This document shows positions 38,444 to 49,295 of a stretch of DNA of 64,000 nt, in pieces. The translations under genes and the position numbers were made by a program. Numbering within the stretch: the first letter of the stretch is position 1; each line of letters opens with the position of its first letter. The DNA is from Lepidodermella squamata (lineage: Eukaryota > Gastrotricha). The notes below the pieces were generated by a model. That model saw only the letters and a list, made by a program, of their open reading frames with translations, was not told the DNA's origin and searched no databases. The stretch covers positions 4,712,001 through 4,776,000 of the forward strand of contig JBLDXI010000042.1 of assembly GCA_047495785.1 (NCBI GenBank), in the 5' to 3' direction.

Positions 38444-41400
38444 TCAATGATATTGGATTTCATTCTGCTGGTATTGCAACCAGTCGTAGGCTCCAGAGCG
38501 CCAATTCTGGCAGCAGTATCGAATAACTTGCAGCATATGATCAGCCGCTTGCTTCTCAGACATTTGCCTGCCCAGCCGCGCCCTCAACTGCTCGATAGTC
38601 CTGCCTCGGAAACACGGCAGCCCCGTGTCGAGCATCAGCGAAACCAGGGTGATGATCGGCTCATCCATCTGCCTAGCGACCAAAAACGCCCGGATGCATA
38701 GATCGATGAATTGCTGGAATCCGGGCGTTGTTTCAGGCCAGGTGGTCGCCGACCCGGACGGGCCACTAGTCGGCAGGGTCTGCCCTGATGAGCCCTGCCC
38801 TGGCCCAGAGGCGCTGGTCGTAACAACCGACTGAACCGGCATAGCTCCAGCCATGACTATCAACAACTCGCGGCTTAGCTTGAAATCAGGCTCAAAGCCT
38901 AAATTTCCACCCGGACTTGATTCGAACAAAAACCCGAAATCAATGTGGACAATACGCCCGGATCCGTCAATCATCAAATTTCCGTTATGCCGGTCTTTGA
39001 TTTGAAGGAGATAGCAAATCAACGAATACGCAGCCATCGATTTGATGAAATTCGCTCGAACTTTTTGAAAAGCCGGCGCCTGTTCTTCGCCGCCGTATTG
39101 CGCTAAGAAATACTCGTATAAACTAGTATCAGTTTGCTTCCCGATTTGATCGATCGATTTCGAATCTGGGACACATTCGATGACCCCGCAACCCGGGGCG
39201 GTGGCTACGACCCGGTACGGCGCTAGGCCCCCGGCGACACTCGACAACCCAGCGGCTGCGAACGAGGCCTGAAGACCTCGAATAATCTGCAGGGCTAAGA
39301 TATCCTGCCTGACATCGTCGCCCACCTTGAAAATCGCACCCTGTTTCCGTGGGTCGAGATTGCGTGGTATCGACATGTCGCCCCGGCCGATTTTTTCAAC
39401 AGCATCCAACCCGCAGGGTAGGATTGAAAAGCGGGCTAGATACGGCGCTTTCGCCGCGCTTTGCATCGGAGTCGCTGATTGATAGTCGATATCAACGACC
39501 AGCGACTCGGGATTCGACGGCAGGTACACCGCACCCTCGGTTGGCAGTTTGACCTGCCGAATTGCGTCCTGGCACGCCTGTTTCCGCTGCGGGCCTTTCG
39601 GGTACGGCCGGATTGTTGCCGAGACGTCGGTTAATTCCTTGAAGAACTCAAACTCGCGGCGGAAAAATTCAAGCCCTGTCCCGGCTAGTTGCTTCTCAAT
39701 CGCGCTCAACAACGAGTCAACAATCGGACCGAGAACGCCGTCGCGTTGCGCCCCGGAATCGTCTCTAAACGCGTTAGTTTGCATGTTCCAAATCAATTGA
39801 TGGGTTAACAGCTGCGAATGAGAGGCGAGCCAGACCAAAACCGATGCCATATAACCCATTGGGTCGTGTCTAAGGGCCTGTACCATTTGTGGGATGTATG
39901 GTAGCAACGCGCTGGGTGGGGATGTTTTCAGCACCCTAGCTGCGTATTGATGGGTCAGAGGGTGCGGCGGGTACAATCGCGAGAAGTAGGCCAATGCAGT
40001 GATAGGGCTAACTGGCGCCCAATGCAACACGTAAGTCAGTTGTTTTGCGTCTGCTTCGAGGTTTTTGATACTCGCGAGGGATGTTAAGGCGGCTGGGATG
40101 TGAACGGCGCCCAGTGGGTCGGCGGTGATGATGCGGGACAGTTCGTTTTTGATGACATCGAGCGGGAATCGACGGGCTAGGCTGAGCGCAACAGCTGGAG
40201 CGATTGTCCAAGCATGTTTCACGATATCACGCCAGACCTAAGAGACGAAAATTGAGCAATAAAGCAATCAAGAATTTCAATTTTAAAATTTTGAAATTAA
40301 CTTTGTACCCTATGGGGTCAAAGGTCAACCTCGAGCCTCGAGCCTCGAGCGATATTTTCGAGCCTCATGAAGAAGATTCCACAAAAATTGAAAAAATGGA
40401 GAAACTGAGTTCAGATCAATTCCCTGGCAACCAACCGCATCATAAGATAATTTGAATTTTTGCGCATCTAGAATTATTGATTATTGAAAAATATATTTTA
40501 CGATACAGAGGTGACAGAGGCATTACTGCTTCTTATATGAAAACAAGAAAAACTAAATTTTGGGTTAGTCTATCGGTGGCTTGTTGGCCCTAGGGATATT
40601 GACTACAGTAAAACCTGTTATCTCGAAGGCTCACGGTGCCATTCGACCCATTCGACTTCCAGAGAGATTCGAGATAGAGGGAGACTGACATATATCGCAT
40701 GAAATCACCACTGGGCCTATTTTAAAGCGTTCATTTAATCACCCCAATATTTTAGAGCACAAATAGCAACATTTTATTGAATATTAGCGCTAGATTTGAA
40801 ATATTCTGTAATTACCCAAGTCACAAGCCGCGTTGTCGGCCCTAAATGCGCTGGGATAGGCCGCGTGACCTGAAATAAAGTGTTCAAGTAGGATTACGCA
40901 ACGCGGGGGTTGACGATTACGAGCAGCTTTAGCATTTCGCCGAGAGCGCTGCAGGTAGGTTAACAACACGCTTAGACCCTCTTTAGCCACTTCGCGCCTT
41001 GCCTTGCGCGCGCGGTATCGCTCAAACTTAAGAAAGAGCTTCGAACATTCGATTTCAAAGAGTCACAATAATGCACCATATGGCTACAGTTCCTTTCCCG
41101 CCCTTCGACTTTCGAGATAGACAGAGTTCGACTTCACAGAGTGAATAATATGGGCTACATGCTGAAAAACCCACGGTTCCTCGGCAAGACTTCGACATAC
41201 ACAGGTTTTCGAGATACACAGAGTTCGAGATAACAGGTTTTACTGTATAAAAATTCGAGAAAATATTAACGTTTTATAATTTTTCTGCTACAACTTTCCA
41301 AATCCAATATACCGTAAATAATGAACCAGTAGACCAGATCGGGGGTTTCAGGTAGGCAAGAAAACCCCAACATGTGAAATGTCTTCAGATTTCAGTTCCT

Positions 41401-44400
41401 GAGATTTTCCATGCTTAGGGATTGAAAACTCAGAAGCCCGGACTGCTATTTCTACGTTTACAGTCTTTTCATTTAGGGAAGTGAATTTTTTATGCTTAAT
41501 GACCTTCAAACTAACTTTCCTACATTTTCCAAGTTTTTAAAGATAAATCGAAAGTTCTTTCAAAAACAAGGACATTTCCCGTTATTTTCTAAATTTTTCC
41601 TCATCATATCAAGATTTTCATGCTTTTCTCAGATTTTACTGGTTTTGATATATTTCCCTTTCTAAAATTTGTATAGATTTCTACTATCTGGCAAATGCAA
41701 TCCTAATCGAATAAATCACACAAAATTTGGGTCTCACCTTGTCTTTAGTTTGCGGGATAATCTCGCGGAACTGCCGAATTTGCTCCCAGCCGGGTATATT
41801 TCGATTCGCCTGGCCCGTCGGGTTATGCCACACCTGCAACCGCTCGATTTCATGCGCGAGCAACAGCAACAACAACGTTCTCTTCGAGCGCCACGAGCGA
41901 ACATACCCCGCCTCGGCATTCATCTCCGTCGAATTCGCCAAACGATGCCGGCGGGCTGAGTTCGACGAAAACGTCGACCCAGCCGTTGAGCGGTAGTAAG
42001 ACCGCTGCTGGCTAACCTCAGCATCGTGCCGAATTATGCCGCCCGTGTTCACAAAACTCGACCCGCCAATCGACACCGAATTCGGCAGGGGGCTAGTTGC
42101 ATTTCCGCCGCCTGAAACCAACCCAGAAGCGCTGTTCACAATCACGCTAGGCAAATTCGCCGCCGAAGATCCGGGTCGAACCGGCGATGGGAAGAATTTC
42201 TTTTCGTTATTAATCGCGTTCCATAACCGGATCAAATCGGTTAGCAACGGCCGCAAATCAGCCCGCTCGTCCAGGGCGAGCATTGTTTGCAACGGTGCGG
42301 CGAAATGGTCGAGTAGAGTCGCGTAAACTCGATCTCGCAACGCCGTTCGAATGATCGAAGACCCCGGCGAGGACCTGGCTCGACTCATCGGAACAGCCCC
42401 GGGTACTAACGCCTCAGATTGCAGAAGATTCAACGCGACTAATGAAAATAGGGCCTTGGCTGATAGGGCTGAAAAACTTCGGCTCATTAAGCAGGGCCTG
42501 AGGCAACGCATAGCCAGGGCGCATAGAATTTCGGCATCAGCCGATTCGGAATATTGGGCTAAAACAGCTTTTTCCGTCAAAAATCGCAAAATAATGACAT
42601 GAGCAAGTACTGGATCGTCGTAATTCGCGGTGGAACTCGGGCTCAACAACGATTCAGACATTTGCTGGGCGAAAATATCAGCCGGTGGGGCTGGGTCGAT
42701 GGAAAACAAGCCCTGTCTCAACACGCTCGACACTTGAAACGCGGCCGAAAGCGACGAAACTAACCGTCCGCTCAAGTCAGACCTAGCCGATAGCAACCAG
42801 TCGAAACACGCCACGGCAGCCGCGGCACAGTCCTGTTTCTGATGGGTAACAGCGTGGCGGCATATCGCGGCAAGCAACGCTCGATCTCGACCGATTTTAT
42901 CACTCGTTTTTTCTTCTGAAACTAACAAGGCAGTCGCGCTGAATAGCAAATCTTGGCACGTATGAGGTTTGCCCGGGTTCAAACTCGGAATTCGCAACGA
43001 GTCGATGTACATTTGGTACAGGGCCCCTGTTTTCTTCTCCTGGGTTGAGAAACCAGTGCGAAACCCGGCTAATTTCGCGGCATACTGGCAACGGTTCATC
43101 AACTGCTGCCAGAGTGATAGCGCCGGGCCTGGAGTACTGGCTAACGAGCTAGAAACCGCCCCGCCATGGCCGATTCCGACAAATCTTAACACACCCTGGG
43201 CAGTCGGGGCCAAGCCGGCCATGCCCATTTCGCCGCTTTTCAACAGGTAATGAATCGCGTGGGATCGGGTAGTCGATGGGGCCCATCGCATAGCCTCGCG
43301 GAAAATATCAGCCGCCCTAAGGCCGAAATCAGTCAGCAACGACTCGCGACCAGCTGGGTTATCAGGCAACTGGATCGAATAACCAGGCGTGTCTGGGACC
43401 GTCAATTCAACTGTTTGCCCTTGAGGCGCGCTGACCAACGCATCGGAGAGGACTTGCAGAATGTCTAAAACCGTCGCTAACACAGTTTTCGACCACAAAA
43501 CGTGCGAAAATCTAGCGACAAGGCGCGTTAAAAAACTATCAGCCGTTCTACGGATGATTTTATGCTGATGGTTGAATTTAACCAGAAGCAACTGGGTTAG
43601 TCTATCCAACAACTGTTCTCGGGCTAATTCTCGCGGCTGGTCGGCAATTGCGCTCAATAAACTGCTGAAAACTGAATCAGCAATTGCGATCAAGGCGGAA
43701 TAAACGCCGGATTTTTCTCGCTGTAACACGCGGTCTTCGAGGTAAATGAACATCCCGTCAATACCGGCCGGGGTTAACGATTGATCCCCGCTTGAACACC
43801 TCATTTCAGCCCGATATTTCTCGATTTTATACACTGACAGTAGGTAAGTGCAATGGGCGAATGATAGACGGGAGACCATGGATGCTGTATCAGCGGCTAG
43901 GGTGTTCGAATTACCAGGCCCGTTTGGTCCGGTCGTGTTACCCTGGTTCGGATTTCCAGCAATATTAGTCGTACTATTCGAATTGGCCGGGCCTAGATTT
44001 GTCGAGGCCGGGACTGCTAACGACACTAGGGACTGGCGGTACTCACTCAACTCAGCCGAAGTAGCTGCGTCCTCACCCAGGGCGCAGGTCGATAGTAACG
44101 ACCGGGTTAAAGCCGGGTCGTTTGGTGAGACTAAAAACGGCGATTTCGCCGCTAAAATCCGCACACTTTCCGCCCACTGTGGGAACCAAAGTGGTTGAGG
44201 CGCGTCTATCGCGAGGCCTGAGGTTATAACAAACAGCCAAACGTCTCGAAACAACTTTTGCTGCTCGGCTAAAATCGGAAGGGAATCACATGCTTGCGAC
44301 ATAGCCGGCAATAATTGGCCTAGACCAACCGCAATCGACGAGGTTGAAACTACAGTGCCTTGATCACGCTTCCTCTTTGCTTCTAATCCAAGCGAGACAA

Positions 44401-46632
44401 ACGATCGGAGTAACCTCAGTAAAAGATCTGCCAATCGTTTCGACCCTGTTACACCCTGATTCTTCAACTGACCAGCCACGCTAGCTAATGTAGTGACTGT
44501 ATCTGAGACTAAATGGCGAAATTGCGCCGAGCCTGATGTGTCGTTCGAAGTTTGATACGCCGCCATTAAAATTCGCGTGAAAATGTCCATGATAGTCGCG
44601 GCTGATTCTTGCCTAGTGTTCGGGCTCGCGTATATCAAGCCAAGCTGTCTAACGATCAAAACGTCCAAAATTGGCGATGGAGGTCGAGCTAAACGTTGCT
44701 GGAGTACATTCAAAGCGAAATCATGAGACCAAGCTGGGGCGTCATCGGCAGTTGCTAAATGGCCAACTGCCAGTAAAATCGACTGAGAAACGAAGTCTCG
44801 TGCCACGCCTGATTTCGACGACTCAACTACATATAACCGTTTAGGTAGCGCCCTTAAAATCGAATTTGACATTGAATCGTTATCTGTGTTCGATAGACTC
44901 TGGCAGCGAACTAAGCCGAGAATGGCAGCTTGGCGTAAGTTATGAAGTACCTCCCCTGCTGCTCCTGGCACGCCTGGGGAGCTTGCGTAGTCATTTAAAG
45001 CGACCATGTGCGTTGGAGTTAGAGTGTTATCTCCGCCCATAGATTTAGAGGTAGAACTCGTAGAAGGTTCGCTGGTTGATTGAGCACCGGCGATATGCCG
45101 AGCTAAACGAAGCAACAGCGGCGCTGGCTCAGTAACAAATTGCTGTAGTACATTCGAAGCTGCGTCAACTGCGCCGGGAAATCGGCTTGCCAATTCAATA
45201 ATTGCCTGAAATTTAGAGAGATGTTACAGAAATCTAATCAATTCCTGATTTTTCTTACGTTTATGCAAATCATGTAGAGCTCTCTATGTGAGCTGACTGA
45301 ATTAGTTGTAACAGCGGCTTCTCGTGACATTAGCTGGCTACCTAGCCGTCGAATAATCGACTCGGCTTCATGCTGTGTAACAGTTATTCCAGCCAATATC
45401 GAAACACAAACCGCCGTTGAAGCAATATGCAATGTGCGAGCTTGAGGACTTCGCGGCACAGAGGCTGCATTGCCATGTTGCTGATGGTCGAGCAACTCGT
45501 GGGAAAGAGCCGAAATCGCCGAGGTCAGAGATTTCAACGACTCGCTGTTATCGACTCCAGAGGAATTTGTTGTGTTTATAGCGTTGGCAAATGCAGGCCA
45601 TAATTCCTTGATTGCGATCAGAATGTTGTAACGGAAAGATTCAATAATAGACGTTGAGTATATGAATCGACGCCTTGAAACACGCTTTGTCGCTATCATT
45701 TCGGATAAATGATCACCAACGCCAAATACGGGAATAATACTGAGTAGTTTGCATAGCGATCGCAGAATGCGAGACAGATCGGCAAATTGAAGAGGTAATA
45801 TCATCTTCGCCTCATTCTGATTGTTTCCAGACGCAGAAAATAGCGTTGAACCAATGTCGTCGTAAAATTTGTGGTTGTATTCTTGCTTTTGATTTTCATT
45901 TCCAGGTATAGATTTGTAGTGTTCGGTAATTCGCGCTAAGAAAGGTGATACTTTCGTATCATTCTTGTTAGTCAAAACACGACCGAATGCACGGCAAAAA
46001 CCGAAAAATTGCGGTATGGCTGAAGTCAGCAACGCTGGAACGCTATTAGCAGCAGCTGAAGAAGACTCGTCAGTTGTATTGGTTGAAACACAAGGCGCGA
46101 GTACAGGGCCCAAAGCCGCAACAAGACTGTCGAAATATGCCATAAGCCCTGTAGTTATTTGAGGCCTTAGCTGGGTTTGCTGCCAAGCAACTTCCGATAA
46201 CGTAGACACAATTATGAAAGATATACACTCGCCAGGAGGTAATGCTAAATAAATTCAGGTTAGCGGCAAATAATAGCACCTTTTCACAGACTTACAATAA
46301 TGGAAGTCGAAATTTCCGGAAAGCGATGCAGTAGGTAGAACTCGAAGCATTGCCAGTAGTTGTCTAATGATATCAGAGAGAGTTCCATCCTAGAATAGCA
46401 GAATGAAAGAAATTACTTGGTACAACAACGATTCAATTGCACTTACGTCATCTCGTTTAGAAAGGTGACTTAGAGCGCTGATACATAGACTTGACGCACT
46501 AAGCAACTGCCGCGAGCCATCAAGCAGCTTAGGGGCGCGAATGTTGCTGACAGTACCCAATATAGTTTTCTTCAAATCAGATGAACTGACTTTGGAGGAA
46601 ACGAGTCCCAGCAATACAAACGTCTCATCCAT
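38444..46632 (-). CDS. PI4KA: Phosphatidylinositol 4-kinase alpha, five exons
   Basis: Makes PI4P at the plasma membrane, working with TTC7 and FAM126. Exons: 46632-46447, 46389-46296, 46244-45259, 45205-41738, 40237-38444. All phases fit; 6,528 nt, 2,175 residues (human about 2,100). The N-terminal solenoid includes LPPGECISFIIVSTLSEVAW and ISAL-type helices. The middle exon alone encodes 1,156 residues with disordered Ser/Asn-rich loops. The lipid-kinase domain is at the C-terminus: VGDDVRQDILALQII, catalytic loop KDRHNGNLMIDG (about residue 1,990) and activation loop HIDFGFLFESSPGGNLGFEP. A Ser/Gly/Pro-rich insertion of about 35 residues follows MAGAMPVQ within the C-lobe. The protein ends near YDWLQYQQNEIQYH, the family tail. 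The ATG at 46632 follows a splice acceptor by 26 bp. Confidence 0.95.
40606..41245. mobile_element. Pogo/Tc1-like MITE in the last PI4KA intron
   Basis: The terminal inverted repeats are perfect over 22 bp, beginning CAGTAAAACCTGTTATCTCG at 40606 and mirrored up to 41245. TA flanks each end (40604-40605 and 41246-41247), the expected Tc1/mariner target duplication. Subterminal CGAGATA(C/G)A repeats occur inside. The 640-bp interior has no transposase frame, so it is non-autonomous. CAGTAAAACC is typical of pogo/Tigger-like ends. Confidence 0.8.
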
Positions 46633-46658
46633 GTTTTATATCATCATTATAAATTCAA

Positions 46659-47402
46659 CTAGAAAGGGAGTAACATAGAAAAAAACATATCTCCATTACA
46701 TGCAAGTAGGCGATTTTCCATTCACCATTCACGACCTGTAAACAGAAGGGTCACGAAGACCGAAGACTCCATTTGCTATTGCTACCGTTTCCCATATCGT
46801 GGGTCGTGGGTAGAAGTGCCCTTTAAGAGGGCGTTGCTCTCAGAAGGTTTAGTAGTAGTTTAGTTTAGCTACGTTTAGGGTTGGGGGTAAGGTTGCCCCC
46901 TAAGAGTGAGCCCTCTGAGAGCCACGCCCTCTTGGAGGGCACTTCTACTCGCGAAATTGGAGGAGGCCCTCACGACCACCTTAGACCTCAGACCTCATAT
47001 TGCAGCTCCTTCCGGTAATCCGGTAATCCCCACAAAAACTTGCCCTCTCCTTAGTTACCCTCGATCATTCTGCAAAAATATATTAAAAAATCCTTTTTAG
47101 AATTACAAGGTTCGATACGTTTGATAAAATTTTCGTCGTTAAGCATTATTTATATATAAAAAAATGTCACAAGGTCGTATGAAAAAATCTTGTAGCCGGT
47201 TTTCGGCGCCAAGTCGTCGTCAGCTTTTTTGCTCAGAAAACCAGCCTGATTTTTTTTCCAGAAAGGTACAAAAGCTGAGTGATGAAGTTTCAGTTTTTGT
47301 CCGTTCAGTCATAATTTGATTTTGAAACACCCTAAACACGTTACGATCGTTATCTTATTCACCGATTAATATTGAGCTGTAACTCTCTGTAACTCTTGAT
47401 AG
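46659..47402. other. Spacer between PI4KA and CRELD (divergent promoters)
   Basis: About 750 bp. It holds the inverted repeat at 46811-46947 and presumably the promoters of both genes. No TATA box stands out. No gene is seen. Confidence 0.4.
46811..46947. repeat. Inverted repeat, 37-bp arms
   Basis: The arm TAGAAGTGCCCTTTAAGAGG (start 46811) matches the reverse complement of 46911-46947 at 33 of 37 positions. The arms are separated by 63 bp. It is possibly a tiny foldback element. It lies in the intergenic region upstream of PI4KA. Confidence 0.7.
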
Positions 47403-47436
47403 GTGTTTACTGTTCCTCAATTTTCGCTGTTCTTCA

Positions 47437-48909
47437 ATGCTGCAAAACATTTCTGCAGCTGTACTAATATTAGCCGCCTTTGCACTTTCGACCTCCGCAG
47501 AAAAGTTCACGCTATCTGAAAAATGTGATAAGTGTAAAACCATCTCACGAGAGTTCAAGGAAGGTTTAGTTCGGACTGCGAAATCGAATTTCGGGGGTGG
47601 AAATACTGCGTGGGAAGAAAAGAAGCTGAAAGGTTTCGCTGCTAGTGAAACTCGACTCATTGAAATCGTCGAATCTATTTGCTCCAGTGATAAGTTCTGC
47701 AGTTTATTCATGGAGTCCCATGAAGAAACTATAGAGAAGTGGTGGTTTGATAATGCGGAACTACTTAGAACTTCAAGTACGACTGACGAAGGCGCTGCTC
47801 AAGTTGCTGACAAGTTTGCAGATTTCCTTTGTGTCAAAGAAACTTCAGTTTGTTGTCCAAATAATACATACGGTCCAAGCTGCACTCCATGCCCTACTAA
47901 AATATCCGGGCTGTCTTGCTCGGCTAATGGCAAGTGTGATGGTGATGGAACTCGATCAGGAACTGGTAAATGCTCTTGCAATCAAGGCTACAACGGCGAT
48001 GAATGCTCTTCGTGTTCTGATGGTTATTTCTCTTCGGCGCCCGACGATAAGTCTTACGTATGTACTGCCTGCGAATCGAACTGCGAAAGTTGCAGCGCAG
48101 CTGGTCCCGGTCAATGCGAGGAATGTGCGAAAGGATTTGAATTAAGAACACCCGAAGGCAGCGAAACAGGATCATGCCATGATATCGACGAATGCGGAGC
48201 GGAAGAATCGCCGTGCAAAGCACCATCAACGTACTGCGAAAATACACCAGGTTCGCACAAATGTATGTCGTGCGATTCATCGTGTGATTCTGCAGGCTGT
48301 ACAGGCGCAGGCCCAGGAGCTTGCATCGGTGACTGTGTCACTGGCTATTCGAAAATCGAGGGTCGGTGCGAGGATATTGATGAATGTACTGCAGCTGAGG
48401 CTAATGGTCAGAAAATATGCGGGGAGCCTAAAGCTGGCGAATCCGTGTCACCCGTTTGCGTCAATACCCCTGGGTCTTACCGATGCAGTTGCTCCGAAGA
48501 GGGTTACGAGTATGGCGAGGGCACTTGCTCTGCTGTGAAAAAGGAGGAGCCTAAGGAAGAGTCGACTGAACATGGGAAGAAAAAGTATACTGACCCGAAA
48601 AAGAAGACTAAGAAGGAGAAGAAAGATACCAATAAACCGTTGACCAACAAATCTGCTGCTCCAACGAAAGGCTCGTCGTCGCTCGAAACTGATTTTAACC
48701 TCATCCACTTTTGTGCCCTTCTCGTTATTAGCATCATTGTGATTTCCTTCCTTGCGTCAAAGCCGCGACCGTGGCCCGCTGTGGCCGGTGTCTTGCTGGT
48801 TCTAATGGCTGTGTACGTGTATTATTACGTGGGAACGCACGAGCCGAAGAAAGGTGCTGATTCTGATTCTTCAAGCTCTAGCAAACCCAAAGCGTCGCGA
48901 AGAAGTTGA
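47437..48909 (+). CDS. CRELD: CRELD (cysteine-rich with EGF-like domains), membrane form
   Basis: An ER protein with proposed disulfide-isomerase activity that assists folding of membrane receptors. Single exon, 490 residues. A signal peptide (1-21) precedes the CXXC in EKCDKCKTISREF. The WE domain follows (NFGGGNTAWEEKKL, SETRLIEIVESIC, EKWWFDN), then CCPNNTYGPSCTPC. Furin-like and EGF repeats follow, including two calcium-binding EGF starts, DIDECGAEESPC and DIDECTAAEANG, each with CxNTPGS(H/Y)KC-type endings. A Lys/Glu-rich linker leads to two hydrophobic helices (LLVISIIVISFLA and AVAGVLLVLMAVYVYYY), which match the C-terminal pair of vertebrate CRELD1. An acceptor-like CTCTTGATAG lies 34 bp before the ATG. 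The long intronless frame is notable. Confidence 0.9.
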   Translation: MLQNISAAVLILAAFALSTSAEKFTLSEKCDKCKTISREFKEGLVRTAKSNFGGGNTAWEEKKLKGFAASETRLIEIVESICSSDKFCSLFMESHEETIEKWWFDNAELLRTSSTTDEGAAQVADKFADFLCVKETSVCCPNNTYGPSCTPCPTKISGLSCSANGKCDGDGTRSGTGKCSCNQGYNGDECSSCSDGYFSSAPDDKSYVCTACESNCESCSAAGPGQCEECAKGFELRTPEGSETGSCHDIDECGAEESPCKAPSTYCENTPGSHKCMSCDSSCDSAGCTGAGPGACIGDCVTGYSKIEGRCEDIDECTAAEANGQKICGEPKAGESVSPVCVNTPGSYRCSCSEEGYEYGEGTCSAVKKEEPKEESTEHGKKKYTDPKKKTKKEKKDTNKPLTNKSAAPTKGSSSLETDFNLIHFCALLVISIIVISFLASKPRPWPAVAGVLLVLMAVYVYYYVGTHEPKKGADSDSSSSSKPKASRRS

Positions 48910-49265
48910 GAAACGAATTCCATGGTACCGCTGATAAAATATTTACGTAGCTCTACAAAAACCGTATGCAATTTTGTTCAAAGTGTGTTGTAGCAATGTT
49001 GTAACGTTGTTATTTCTGGCTTTAACTGGGTTCAACTCGGTTTGAGCAAGGCAGTGTGTTTCAATATTATGATAATATTGGAGGGTGTAGTCTTTCTTTT
49101 TGTTTTTTTTTTCTCGCCGTGTGTTCACGCCCGATGGCTAAAATGACAGATGTCAATCTATCTATAGGCTCCTTGCTGTTTTAAGTTGATGAAAAGTGAA
49201 TTAAATTATTTCAATTTCATAATAAATTCCGAAAATTCTGCAATTTCTTCTGCTTTTGTTTCTAG
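48910..49265. other. CRELD 3' UTR and spacer before PSMD1
   Basis: The 356-bp gap contains AATAAATTCC near 49220, a polyadenylation signal, and the acceptor TTTTGTTTCTAG ending at 49265, 30 bp before the PSMD1 ATG. CRELD and PSMD1 are in tandem on the plus strand. Confidence 0.45.
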
Positions 49266-49295
49266 TTAGTTTTATCTGATTTTTTCTATTGAAAA

